Of a stretch of DNA of 64,000 bases, positions 37,474-46,033 are shown in pieces; within the stretch, counting starts at the first letter, position 1; each line of letters opens with the position of its first letter. Under the pieces are notes generated by a model. That model worked only from the letters and a program-made list of their open reading frames with translations. It was not told where the DNA came from and ran no database searches. This DNA is from JANJTY01 sp038257155 (GTDB lineage Bacteria; Pseudomonadota; Gammaproteobacteria; Xanthomonadales; Xanthomonadaceae): NCBI GenBank assembly GCA_038257155.1, contig JBBSJP010000021.1, positions 1 through 64,000 of the forward strand, given 5' to 3'. The translations under genes and the position numbers were made by a program.

Positions 37474-39504
37474 TCAGCCGGGCAGCTTGAAGTCGGCGAC
37501 CGAGCGACGCAGGTCGGCGGCGAGCTGCGCCAGGTTTCCAATCGACTCGGCCGTCTGGCTGGCGCCCATCGAGGTCTGCGTGGTGATCTCCTGAATCACG
37601 TTCATGGTGGCTGAAATGTTGGTCGCTGCAGCAGACTGCTGGCGGGCCGCTTCGGAGATGTTCTGAATGAGGTCGGCCAGATCGTTCGAGACCTTTTCGA
37701 TCTCGCCCAGGGCCAGGCCGGCGTCCTCGGCCAGTCGTGCACCGGCGACCACCTCGGCGGTGGTTTGCTCCATCGAGCTGACCGCCTCGTTGGTGTCGGA
37801 CTGAATCGTCTGCACCAGGGTCTCGATTCGCTTGGTGGCGTTCGAGGCGCGTTCTGCGAGTCGCTGCACCTCGTCGGCCACGACCGCGAATCCGCGGCCC
37901 GCTTCACCTGCCGAGGCCGCCTGAATGGCGGCGTTCAGGGCGAGAATGTTGGTCTGTTCGGAGATGTCGTTGATCAGTTCGACGATCGATCCAATTTCCT
38001 GTGAGGACTCACCCAGTCGCTTGATTCGCTTCGAGGTTTCCTGGATCTGGTCACGAATCGAGTCCATGCCCTGAATCGTCTGGCGCACCACTTCGGCGCC
38101 CTTTGCAGCGATCTGCACCGAGCGCTGCGCCACGTCGGCCGATTCGGCAGAGTTCTTCGACACTTCATCGATCGAGACGGCGATTTCATTGATCGCAGCC
38201 GAGGCCGAGGTGATCTGCTGCGCCTGATGCTCGGCGGCTTCTGCGAGGTGCATGGCGGTGGCCTGCGTTTCCTGTGCAGCGGCGGCCACCTGCACGGCGG
38301 TCTCGTTGATCGTCTGCACCAGGGAGCGCAGTGCCTCGACCGCGAAGTTGATCGAGTCCGCGATCGCGCCGGTGATGTCCTCGGTAACCGTCGCGCGGAC
38401 CGTCAAATCGCCTTCTGCCAGCGAGCCCATTTCGTCCAGCAGTCGCAGAATGGCTTCCTGGTTACGCTGGTTGAGCTCCTGGGTGGTCTGGAACCGGCGG
38501 CTCTGGTCGCGGTAGACGGTGAGCAACAGACCCATGATTGCCACCACGCCAAGACCGGCGGAAACCACCGCCCACAGGTTGCGCGGGAAGGTGCGCTTGC
38601 TGGGCAGGTTGTCGAATGCGGCAGACAGATTTCGTGCGCTGTCGAGCAGCAGCTCTGAGTCCTGGAAGATCAGGTCGGAAGCTTCCTTTACTTCGAACAG
38701 CTCGGTCGAGGCGAGCAGGATCTCGTCGACGTATTCGCCGGCTTCTTCAAAGATCTGGCCGACGTCGGCGAGTGTTTCGCGCGCCTGAGGGCTGGCGACC
38801 CGCACGATACCGAGTTCCGGATTGCCGTTCTGCAGGCCGTCAACCGCCTGGCCGAACATGGTCGCGTCACGCCCGAAGCTGTCGGCTGCGGAAACGGCTT
38901 CGACGCCGCCCTGCAGGATCTCAGTCACGCGGCGCAGCATGCGGTCGGCCAGCGAGATCTGCCGGGACGCGGTGTAGATCTGCGAGCTGGGAGCGCCGGT
39001 GTCGGCCATGAATCGGACCACTTCGTCCATTCGTGACTGCAGCTGCGGAACCGCCGCCGAGAAGTCCATGGCGACTTCGGAGAGGTTAAGGACCAGGTCC
39101 TTGCGCTCAAGAATGCTGCCGGCGTTGGCATCCATCGGTGCCCAGGTCTGGGTCAGCACCGCGAGCTCGTCCTGGATGCCGTCGGTGCTGGCGTACCCGG
39201 GGATCTGGGTGTCGCCGGACCGCAGGGCATTGACGTGCTCCTGGATTCGCCCTCGGGTGGCCGCGAGCTCTTCGAAGGCCTCGATGTTGCCGCCCGTCGC
39301 TTCGGATGCGAACTTCGCGATCTGCTGCGAAAGCACCTGGATATCGGCCACCAGGTTCTTCGCCTGACTTTCCTGATTGGTCAGGACCGTCGTGCGGTAG
39401 AAGTTGAATCCGAAGACGACCAGGGCGAGGACCAGGATCAACAACCAGAAGTTGATGCCTGATGTACGCTCTTTACCGCCGATGGCGCCTGCTGCAGTGC
39501 TCAT
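37474..39504 (-). CDS. pilJ: PilJ, methyl-accepting chemoreceptor of Pil-Chp
   Basis: A 676-residue receptor, matching PilJ (about 680). One membrane helix (NFWLLILVLALVVFGFNFY) and a second (LWAVVSAGLGVVAIMGLLL) enclose a periplasmic PilJ-type domain of about 270 residues. HAMP and a long cytoplasmic coiled coil follow. The hairpin tip NILALNAAIQAASAGEAGRG is the signalling signature. PilJ is reported to sense pilin-derived signals and to control ChpA. The protein ends SVADFKLPG. Confidence 0.93.
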   Translation of the reverse strand: MSTAAGAIGGKERTSGINFWLLILVLALVVFGFNFYRTTVLTNQESQAKNLVADIQVLSQQIAKFASEATGGNIEAFEELAATRGRIQEHVNALRSGDTQIPGYASTDGIQDELAVLTQTWAPMDANAGSILERKDLVLNLSEVAMDFSAAVPQLQSRMDEVVRFMADTGAPSSQIYTASRQISLADRMLRRVTEILQGGVEAVSAADSFGRDATMFGQAVDGLQNGNPELGIVRVASPQARETLADVGQIFEEAGEYVDEILLASTELFEVKEASDLIFQDSELLLDSARNLSAAFDNLPSKRTFPRNLWAVVSAGLGVVAIMGLLLTVYRDQSRRFQTTQELNQRNQEAILRLLDEMGSLAEGDLTVRATVTEDITGAIADSINFAVEALRSLVQTINETAVQVAAAAQETQATAMHLAEAAEHQAQQITSASAAINEIAVSIDEVSKNSAESADVAQRSVQIAAKGAEVVRQTIQGMDSIRDQIQETSKRIKRLGESSQEIGSIVELINDISEQTNILALNAAIQAASAGEAGRGFAVVADEVQRLAERASNATKRIETLVQTIQSDTNEAVSSMEQTTAEVVAGARLAEDAGLALGEIEKVSNDLADLIQNISEAARQQSAAATNISATMNVIQEITTQTSMGASQTAESIGNLAQLAADLRRSVADFKLPG

Positions 39505-39544
39505 GTCTCGACCTCGCCTTGCAAAAATGTAGTCCCGTCCAGGA

Positions 39545-40093
39545 TCAGACGGCTGACTGTCGGAATTCGCTGGATCGCGTCAGCAGTGCCATGCTGAATA
39601 CGCCCCAGAGGGAGTCTCCCAGGCGATAGGCCTGTTTGACGAAATGTCCATAGCGGCCGGCGGCCAGAGCTTCCGGGTCGGCCTTGTTCGCGTCGGTGAA
39701 GTTGCGCTGTCCGTAGAGTTCGTCGATCAGCACGGCCACGTTGCCGCCGACCTGCTTCACCACCAGCATGCGCATGGTTTCGTGCAGCACGGTGCGCTCG
39801 CCTTCCAGGAACTGCTTGAGATCGACCACCGGCAGCAGGGTACCGCGCACATTGGCAATGCCAAGCAGCCAGGGCTGTGAGCCCGGCACTGGCGTCACTT
39901 CGGGCAGGGTGATGATTTCCACGATTTCGTCAAAGCCCGACGCGTAACGGTGGCCGCCAAGCCGGAAGGCTACGCCGCGCCACAGGCCGGGCGCCTCGAT
40001 CTGCTCGGGCAGGCCGGCGACGTGCGCAAGGCTCTTGTGCTCGAAATCGAGCAACAGGTCAAAGGCGGATTCGTTCTGGGTGTTCGATGCCAT
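39545..40093 (-). CDS. pilI: PilI, CheW-like adaptor
   Basis: A 182-residue CheW domain protein (RLGGHRYASGFDEIVEIITL, LGIANVRGTLLPVVDLKQFL). I start at the ATG at 40093; a TTG four codons earlier directly abuts the pilH stop. PilI couples PilJ to ChpA. It lies between pilH and pilJ, exactly as in Pseudomonas. Confidence 0.9.
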   Translation of the reverse strand: MASNTQNESAFDLLLDFEHKSLAHVAGLPEQIEAPGLWRGVAFRLGGHRYASGFDEIVEIITLPEVTPVPGSQPWLLGIANVRGTLLPVVDLKQFLEGERTVLHETMRMLVVKQVGGNVAVLIDELYGQRNFTDANKADPEALAAGRYGHFVKQAYRLGDSLWGVFSMALLTRSSEFRQSAV

Positions 40094-40101
40094 GAGTGGG
40101 C

Positions 40102-40473
40102 TCAAGTGGCCTGCGGCAGCAAGGCGGCAATGCGATTGATCAGTTCGCGTTCGCTGGGCGGCTTGACCAGGTAGTCCTTTGCGCCCTGGCGCAGGCCCCA
40201 GACCCGATCGGTTTCCATGTTCTTGGTGCTGACAATGATCACCGGGATGGCGCTGGTCGCCGGATCGCGTGCCAATGCACGGGTCGCCTGGAAGCCGTTC
40301 ATGCCGGGCAGGATGACGTCCATCAGGACGAGGTCGGGCGGATCACGGCGAATTGCCTCCAGCCCCTCCTCGGCACTGCCGGCGGACATTACTTGGTACC
40401 CGTTCCGCTCCAGCACCGTGGTGAAAACCTTGGTGTCGGTTGGCGAATCGTCGATGATCATGATGCGCGCCAT
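40102..40473 (-). CDS. pilH: PilH, single-domain response regulator
   Basis: A 123-residue CheY-like protein with Asp8/Asp9 (MIIDDSPTD), phosphoacceptor Asp52 (LVLMDVILPGMNGF) and Lys in YLVKPPSE. No output domain. PilH takes phosphate from ChpA and is thought to promote pilus retraction or act as a phosphate sink. It ends just before pilI. Confidence 0.92.
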   Translation of the reverse strand: MARIMIIDDSPTDTKVFTTVLERNGYQVMSAGSAEEGLEAIRRDPPDLVLMDVILPGMNGFQATRALARDPATSAIPVIIVSTKNMETDRVWGLRQGAKDYLVKPPSERELINRIAALLPQAT

Positions 40474-40504
40474 GCTTGCCCCCTCTGGCCAGCGTGTCTG
40501 TCGG

Positions 40505-40906
40505 TCAAGCTCGGTCTACGTGACGGCGGATAGCCGAGAGCAGTTCCTCCCGCGAAAAGGGTTTGGTCAGGTATTGCTCCGAACCCACGATTCGACCTTT
40601 CGCCTTGTCGAAGAGTCCGTCCTTCGACGAGAGCATGATGACCGGCGTATTGCGAAACATCTGGTTGTTCTTGATCAGGGCGCAGGTCTGATAGCCGTCC
40701 AGACGCGGCATCATGATGTCCACAAAGATGATCTGCGGTTGCTGATCGGCGATCTTCGAGAGCGCCTCGAAGCCATCGGTCGCGGTGACGACGTCGCAGC
40801 CCTCCTTCTTGAGCAGGGTTTCGGCAGTTCGTCTGATCGTCTTCGAGTCATCGATGACCATCACCTTCAGGCCGGCCAAGTTGACGGTCTTGTCGAGCTC
40901 TTCCAT
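40505..40906 (-). CDS. pilG: PilG, single-domain response regulator
   Basis: A 133-residue CheY-like protein with Asp19/Asp20 (MVIDDSKTIRR), phosphoacceptor Asp63 (IFVDIMMPRLDGYQ) and Lys in YLTKPFSR. PilG is the first gene of the Pil-Chp operon and is thought to promote pilus extension and adenylate cyclase activation. A candidate sigma-70 promoter lies about 72 bases upstream. pilH follows 31 bases later. Confidence 0.93.
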   Translation of the reverse strand: MEELDKTVNLAGLKVMVIDDSKTIRRTAETLLKKEGCDVVTATDGFEALSKIADQQPQIIFVDIMMPRLDGYQTCALIKNNQMFRNTPVIMLSSKDGLFDKAKGRIVGSEQYLTKPFSREELLSAIRRHVDRA

Positions 40907-40977
40907 TCGCTTCCCCCGGGGTAAAAGCGGTCATGCGTCTCGCATTTGCTGCGCCGCGACCGTTTGCCGTTTGTACC

Positions 40978-41006
40978 TATATCCCAATGTTCAACTCGCC
41001 TGTCAA
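40978..41006 (-). promoter_or_regulatory. Candidate sigma-70 promoter for pilG
   Basis: On the minus strand TTGACA (41001-41006) is followed after 17 bases by GATATA (40978-40983), about 72 bases before the pilG ATG. The -35 box is perfect and the -10 box is a moderate match. Confidence 0.45.
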
Positions 41007-41022
41007 GCAAATGCTTTGACGC

Positions 41023-41052
41023 TTGCCAACCTGATCGCACTGTTAGTATAAG
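41023..41052 (+). promoter_or_regulatory. Candidate sigma-70 promoter for gshB
   Basis: TTGCCA (41023-41028) and TATAAG (41047-41052), 18 bases apart, each match consensus at five of six positions. This lies about 190 bases upstream of gshB. The two divergent promoters are only about 17 bases apart at their -35 boxes. The rest of the 336-base gap (40907-41242) shows no gene. Confidence 0.45.
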
Positions 41053-41242
41053 CGCGCAAGCCGGTCTCCATGCAGACGGATTGTTTTGACCGTCGCCGAA
41101 CTGCGTCCCGCACCTGCCCCTCCGAGCTCCCTGGCGGAAGGGCAGCTCTCGCCCGGACGCATTGCAACCGGAGCTTGGCAGCCGTAGTCGCAGGACCTGA
41201 CCACATCACTGTTGCGCATCGCCCTCCTGGATTAGCCGCCTC

Positions 41243-42190
41243 ATGCCGTTTGATATCGCCGTGCTGATGGATCCAATCGGCTCGATCAAGATCGCCAAGG
41301 ACACCACCTTTGCCCTGCTGCTTGAGGCCCAGCGCCGCAACTGGCGCCTTCACTACCTGACTCAGGGCCAGCTGGCATTGCGCAGCGGGCGCGCGTTCGG
41401 ACGCTTGCAGTCGATGGAACTTCGCGAAGATCCGTCCGACTGGTTCAGCTTGGGCGAACCTGTATGGCGCGGTCTGGCCGAAATGCAGGTGATCATGGCG
41501 CGCAAGGACCCGCCCTTCGACGCACAGTATCTGTATGACACGCTGGTCCTGGGGCAGGCCCAGCGTGAGGGTGCCCTGGTGGTCAATGATCCCCAGGGCC
41601 TGCGCGACATGAACGAAAAGCTGTACGCCCTGGAGTTTCCGCAGTGTTGCCCGCCCAGCCTGGTGGCGCGAGATCCCAAGGAATTGGCCGCGTTCGTGCG
41701 CGAACATGTCGACTGCGTGCTCAAGCCGCTCGACGGCATGGGTGGCCGCTCGATTTTTCGCGCCCGCGCTGCCGACGACAACCTGAAGGTCATTCTGGAG
41801 ACGCTCACCGGTTTCGGCACGCAGTTGGCCCTGGCGCAGCGCTATATCCCGGAAATCCTGCAGGGCGACAAGCGCATCCTGATGATTGACGGCGAACCGG
41901 TGCCTTATGCGCTGGCGCGCATCCCGCCCGCTGACGACTTCCGCGGCAACCTGGCTGCGGGTGGTCGAGGCGAAGGGCGGCCTCTGAGTGAACGCGACCG
42001 CTGGATTGCAGCCCAGGTGGGGCCGGAGCTGCGCCGCCGCGGCATGCTGTTCGTGGGACTGGACGTGATTGGTGACTACCTCACCGAAATCAACGTCACC
42101 AGTCCGACCTGCGTACGGGAGCTTGACGCCCAGTACGGCATCAACATCGCGGCCCAGCTGTTCGACCGGATCGAAGCCCGCCTGCAATGA
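41243..42190 (+). CDS. gshB: Glutathione synthetase
   Basis: The 315-residue ATP-grasp enzyme joins gamma-glutamylcysteine and glycine, the last step of glutathione synthesis. Family segments are MDPIGSIKIAKDTTFALLLE at the N-terminus, MARKDPPFD, KPLDGMGGRSIFR and the C-terminal GLDVIGDYLTEINVTSPT. It is divergent from pilG, as in Pseudomonas and xanthomonads, and overlaps the next gene by four bases. Confidence 0.96.
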   Translation: MPFDIAVLMDPIGSIKIAKDTTFALLLEAQRRNWRLHYLTQGQLALRSGRAFGRLQSMELREDPSDWFSLGEPVWRGLAEMQVIMARKDPPFDAQYLYDTLVLGQAQREGALVVNDPQGLRDMNEKLYALEFPQCCPPSLVARDPKELAAFVREHVDCVLKPLDGMGGRSIFRARAADDNLKVILETLTGFGTQLALAQRYIPEILQGDKRILMIDGEPVPYALARIPPADDFRGNLAAGGRGEGRPLSERDRWIAAQVGPELRRRGMLFVGLDVIGDYLTEINVTSPTCVRELDAQYGINIAAQLFDRIEARLQ

Positions 42191-43047
42191 CGGCGCCACG
42201 CATCAGCTCGGGCGACCGCCTGGGAGCAACCCTGGCGTTCTCGCTGATCGCTCACGGCATCGTGCTGCTCGGCGTAGGATTTGCGCAGGAAGACCCGGCG
42301 CCCCTGGTTCCGACGCTGGATGTGATTCTGACCCAGACCCACAGTCCGGAGCCCCCGGACAAGGCTGATTTCCTCGCCCAGGCAAGCCAGCAGGGCGGTG
42401 GTGAAACGACCACGCCGGAACGCCCCCAGGATCCGCAGTCGGCTCCAGTGCCCAAGCCCGAGGAAGGTGTTGCGCCGCGCGAAATGCAGGTGTCGGCGCC
42501 GTTGCCGCAGCCGGTCAAACCAGAAAGCGTGATCACCGCGCGGAGCAGCGAGGCGGAGAGCAGCAGTCAGCCCGCACCGGATGCCGTCCCCGATGTTCCG
42601 GTGATGACCAGCCGTGAACTGATCGAACGCAGCCTGGAGATGGCGCGCCTGTCGGCGGAACTGGATCGCCAGCGCCAGGCCTACGCCAAGCGCCCCAAGC
42701 GCAAGTTCCTTTCAGCCGCGACGCGCGAGTACGAATACGCCGCCTACATGCGTGGCTGGGTGGCACGGGTCGAACGCATCGGAAACCTCAATTACCCGGA
42801 CGAAGCACGCCGTCGCAGCCTGCAGGGGCAGCTCGTGTTGACGGTGGCGGTGCGCCGCGATGGCAGTATCGAAAGCGTTGAACTGGTTCAGTCCAGTGGT
42901 CAGCCGGTGCTGGACGAAGCTGCCTTGCGTATCGTGCGGCTCGCCGAACCGTTTGCGCCGATTCCGCAAACCGCGGATTCGGTGGATGTCCTGCACATCA
43001 CCCGGACCTGGCAGTTCCTGCCGGATGGGACGCTGCGGAACAGGTGA
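42187..43047 (+). CDS. TonB-family energy transducer
   Basis: A 286-residue protein with one N-terminal membrane helix (about residues 15-32), a Pro/Glu-rich periplasmic spacer and a C-terminal TonB domain (NYPDEARRRSLQGQLVLTVA, DEAALRIVRLAEPFAPIP). It follows gshB with a four-base overlap, matching the tonB homologue beside gshB in Pseudomonas (related to pilus function there). No ExbBD is nearby. A role in twitching or in energising a receptor is inference. Confidence 0.87.
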   Translation: MTAPRISSGDRLGATLAFSLIAHGIVLLGVGFAQEDPAPLVPTLDVILTQTHSPEPPDKADFLAQASQQGGGETTTPERPQDPQSAPVPKPEEGVAPREMQVSAPLPQPVKPESVITARSSEAESSSQPAPDAVPDVPVMTSRELIERSLEMARLSAELDRQRQAYAKRPKRKFLSAATREYEYAAYMRGWVARVERIGNLNYPDEARRRSLQGQLVLTVAVRRDGSIESVELVQSSGQPVLDEAALRIVRLAEPFAPIPQTADSVDVLHITRTWQFLPDGTLRNR

Positions 43048-43050
43048 AGC

Positions 43051-43219
43051 GGGAACGGGGAACGGGGAACGGGGAACGGGGAACGGGGAACGGGGAACGG
43101 GCAAGAGCGTAAGGCATTTCCTTACTCCTAACTCACTCACTCACTCACTCACTCACTCACTCACTCACTCACTCACTCACTCACTCACTCACTCACTCAC
43201 TGACTCACTGACTCACTGA
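43051..43219. repeat. Two microsatellites between convergent genes
   Basis: A 7-base unit GGGAACG is repeated about seven times at 43051-43101. A tetranucleotide ACTC is repeated about 22 times at 43131-43219, with a few TGACTC variants at the end. Both lie between the stops of the TonB-like gene (43047) and pyrB (43224), so length changes should not shift either reading frame. Confidence 0.9.
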
Positions 43220-43223
43220 CGCC

Positions 43224-44174
43224 CTAGCTCCCCAGCAACTCCAGCATTACCGCCATGCGCACCGGCAGGCCATTGGCGACCTGCTCCAGCACCACCGACT
43301 GCGGGCCATCGACGACGGCATCCTCGATCTCGACGCCTCGGTTGATTGGGCCGGGATGCATCACCAGCGCATTGCGCGACAGGCGTGACAGGCGCTTGCT
43401 GCTGAGACCGAAGTCGCGGAAGTAGTCCTGCAATGATGGCACCAGCCCTTGCTCCATGCGCTCGCGTTGCAGACGCAGCATGATCACCGCGTCCAGTCCC
43501 TCAAGCGTCTCGTCCAGGTCAACGCTGAACCGCGCTGTGGGGAACTCCGCCCTATCGGGCAGCAAGCGGGCTGGCCCGCACACCCGGATATTGCGACAGC
43601 CCAGCGCGCAGAGGGCGTGAAGGTCCGAGCGAGCAACCCGAGAATGCTTGACGTCTCCCACGATCGCGATCTTCAGGCCCGTGAGGTCGGGTCCCAGATG
43701 GCGCCGCAGGGTAAGCATGTCGAGCAGCCCCTGGGTCGGATGATTGCTGCGCCCATCACCAGCATTGATCAGCACGGTGCCCGGCCGGATCTGGGCAGCC
43801 AGTTCCGCCACGGCGCCGTCCTGCGCGTGCCGCACGGCGAACACATCAACGCCCATCGCCTCCAGGGTGCGCAGCGTGTCGAGATCGGTTTCGCCCTTCT
43901 TGCCAGAAGAAACGCTGGCATCGAAATTGAGAACATCCATGCCGAGTCGCTGCGCCGCCAACTGAAAGCTGCTGCGGGTGCGGGTCGAGGGCTCGAAGAA
44001 CAGCGTGCACAGGGCACGACCGGCCAGTGCGCTGCGCAGTTCGATTCCGCCGTGGGAATGCGTCCCCAGGGCTTCGGCACGATCCAGCAGCCGCTCCAGA
44101 CTGGCGCGGGGAAAGTTTTTCAGGCTCAGCAGATGGCGCAGTTTGCCCTGCGCGTCGAATTGCGGATCGTTCAC
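43224..44174 (-). CDS. pyrB: Aspartate carbamoyltransferase catalytic subunit
   Basis: A 316-residue ATCase that commits carbamoyl phosphate to pyrimidine synthesis. The carbamoyl-phosphate-binding signature FFEPSTRTRSSF and the HPTQGLLDMLTL motif are present. The length fits catalytic chains that work without a PyrI subunit, as in Pseudomonas, where they associate with a PyrC-like protein. It overlaps ruvX upstream by four bases. Confidence 0.95.
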   Translation of the reverse strand: MNDPQFDAQGKLRHLLSLKNFPRASLERLLDRAEALGTHSHGGIELRSALAGRALCTLFFEPSTRTRSSFQLAAQRLGMDVLNFDASVSSGKKGETDLDTLRTLEAMGVDVFAVRHAQDGAVAELAAQIRPGTVLINAGDGRSNHPTQGLLDMLTLRRHLGPDLTGLKIAIVGDVKHSRVARSDLHALCALGCRNIRVCGPARLLPDRAEFPTARFSVDLDETLEGLDAVIMLRLQRERMEQGLVPSLQDYFRDFGLSSKRLSRLSRNALVMHPGPINRGVEIEDAVVDGPQSVVLEQVANGLPVRMAVMLELLGS

Positions 44175-44650
44175 GTCGGGGATTCGATGGATTGCGGGCC
44201 GGGTGGACTTGAGGCGGCGTCAGGCTGATCCAGCCAGCGCCGCACGATGATTGCTGCGGCCATGGCGTCGAGCCGCTCGGCGTCGCGTCGTCGACGCGTT
44301 CCGCTGGCACGCTCGCGGGCGAACTGGTGGGCGGCCTCGACCGAACTGGAACGTTCGTCCACCATGTTGACCGCCACGCCATAGCGTTTCCTCAGCTCCT
44401 TGGCAAACGCCCTGGCACGCTGCCGCGCCGGCTGGTCGCCACCGTCCAGGGTGGCTGGGTCACCCACCAACAGCAAATCCGGCCGCCATTCCGCGATCAG
44501 CTTGTCGATAGCCAACCAGTCCGGCTGCTGTTCGCGCATCGCCACGACCTGCAAATCGCGGGCACTATCGGACAGGGTATTGCCGATCGCCACGCCAATA
44601 CGGCGGGCGCCAACATCGAAGCCCAATGCGCAGGTCGCCGGTATGCTCAC
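44171..44650 (-). CDS. ruvX: Putative pre-16S rRNA nuclease / Holliday junction resolvase-like RuvX
   Basis: A 159-residue YqgF-family RNase-H-fold protein. Catalytic acidic residues lie in ALGFDVGARRIGVAIG near the N-terminus and in VDERSSSVEA. The E. coli member is reported to process the 5' end of 16S rRNA. It sits in the conserved yqgE-ruvX-pyrB cluster, overlapping each neighbour by four bases. Confidence 0.93.
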   Translation of the reverse strand: MSIPATCALGFDVGARRIGVAIGNTLSDSARDLQVVAMREQQPDWLAIDKLIAEWRPDLLLVGDPATLDGGDQPARQRARAFAKELRKRYGVAVNMVDERSSSVEAAHQFARERASGTRRRRDAERLDAMAAAIIVRRWLDQPDAASSPPGPQSIESPT

Positions 44651-45210
44651 GCTCGACCTGAGTATCCGGCAAGCCGATCCATGTCGACACCCATCAGGCG
44701 CGCCGCCGTTTGCCAGCGTTCTTCGATCGCCGTATCGAACAGGATGCGCTCGCTCACCGGCACGGTCAGCCAGGCATCTTCCTGCAGTTCGGATTCCAGC
44801 TGACCTGCAGTCCAGCCGGCATAGCCCAATGCAAGCAGACAGTGCCTTGGCCCGGAACCTGCTGCCATGGCAACCAGGATATCGCGCGATGTCGTTACGC
44901 AGAGCCGTTCGGAAATGCGCAGGCTGGATTCCCAGTGATCATCGCCATCATGCAGCACAAAGCCACGGTCGGGCTGCACTGGCCCACCCAGCAGAACCGG
45001 GCTTGCGGCCAGCGCATCGTCGTCGGTGTTGATACCCATCTGGCTGAGCACTTCCCCGACGGTGTACTCGGAGAGCCGGTTTACCAGGATTCCCATTGCT
45101 CCATCGTCTCCGTGCTGACACAGCAGGGTGACACCACGCGAAAAATTGGGGTCCAGCATCGAGGGAATCGCGATCAGGAAGTGGTTGGCTAGAGACGTCG
45201 GCGATTCCAT
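44647..45210 (-). CDS. YqgE/AlgH-family protein
   Basis: I take the ATG at 45210 (187 residues), since the family typically begins a few residues before LANHFLIAIPSMLDPNF; the open frame extends 14 codons further. Other family segments are VTLLCQHGDDGAMGILVNR and ALGYAGWTAGQLESELQE. The molecular function is not established. It is the first gene of the yqgE-ruvX-pyrB operon and diverges from the glycosylase gene. Confidence 0.9.
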   Translation of the reverse strand: MESPTSLANHFLIAIPSMLDPNFSRGVTLLCQHGDDGAMGILVNRLSEYTVGEVLSQMGINTDDDALAASPVLLGGPVQPDRGFVLHDGDDHWESSLRISERLCVTTSRDILVAMAAGSGPRHCLLALGYAGWTAGQLESELQEDAWLTVPVSERILFDTAIEERWQTAARLMGVDMDRLAGYSGRA

Positions 45211-45258
45211 GCGGCATTGTAGCGCCGCCCCCAAGGCCTCGGGAATCGCCATTCATCA

Positions 45259-45798
45259 ATGAGCACCTACTGTGACTTCGCCCCTTCCCAGCCGCTGCAT
45301 GCCGAGTACCACGCGCGCCAGTACGGATTTCCGCTGCGCGGCGACGCGGAGCTGTTCGAGCGGCTGATCCTGGAGATCAACCAGGCAGGCTTGAGCTGGA
45401 GCACGATCCTGAAGAAACGTCAGGGCTTCGTGCAGGCCTACAGTGGCTTCGATCCCGCACTCGTCGCAGCGTATGGCGAAGCCGACAGGCAGCGGCTGCT
45501 GGGCGACGCCGGGATCATCCGCAACCGCCTGAAGGTAGACGCGGCGATCCACAATGCCGGGGTGATCCTGAGCCTGCGCGAGTCGCACGGAACGTTCGCG
45601 GATTGGATCGATGCCCATCATCCGCGCTCCAAGGCCGAATGGGTGAAGCTGTTCCGCCGCACCTTTCGCTTTACCGGTGGTGAAATTGTCGGCGAATTCT
45701 TGATGAGTACCGGTTGGCTGACCGGTGCGCACCGCCCCGAATGTCCGGTCTTCAAACAGATTGCAGCGCTGGAGCCGCCCTGGATGCGGCAGGCATGA
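45259..45798 (+). CDS. DNA-3-methyladenine glycosylase I-like protein
   Basis: The 179-residue product resembles Tag. The substrate-pocket segment LILEINQAGLSWSTILKKR and the GIIRNRLKVDAAIHNA region match the family. Cys near the N-terminus (TYCDF) and His/Cys near the C-terminus (GAHRPECP) could supply the structural zinc site. Tag excises 3-methyladenine from alkylated DNA. It is not part of the pyrB operon, being on the opposite strand, and is convergent with pilU. Confidence 0.88.
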   Translation: MSTYCDFAPSQPLHAEYHARQYGFPLRGDAELFERLILEINQAGLSWSTILKKRQGFVQAYSGFDPALVAAYGEADRQRLLGDAGIIRNRLKVDAAIHNAGVILSLRESHGTFADWIDAHHPRSKAEWVKLFRRTFRFTGGEIVGEFLMSTGWLTGAHRPECPVFKQIAALEPPWMRQA

Positions 45799-45834
45799 TG
45801 CGATTGACCGAGTGCTCCTGCACCCGCGCGATTA

Positions 45835-45950
45835 CCCTCGGCAGGAGCCATCCCTGTTGGCAACCGCGGGGATTCGGCGAACGGCAAGAACGGTACAAGG
45901 CCGAAAATGCCGATCGCGCACGCCGGTGCGCTGCTGCACTCGCGCGCTCA
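45835..45950. repeat. Diverged copy of the 12004-type palindromic repeat
   Basis: Between convergent tag and pilU, the sequence CAGGAGCCATCCCTGTTGGC (from 45842) and a right arm near 45930-45945 (GATCGCGCACGCCGGTGCGC) resemble the arms of the 141-base unit at 12004. No gene is seen elsewhere in the 45799-46033 gap. Confidence 0.5.
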
Positions 45951-46033
45951 CCATCGGAACGCCAACAGCCCGCAGACAGCTTCGACGGGCTTGCAGGTGA
46001 GACGCAAACCAGCGCGTTCGATTCGGAGGGATG

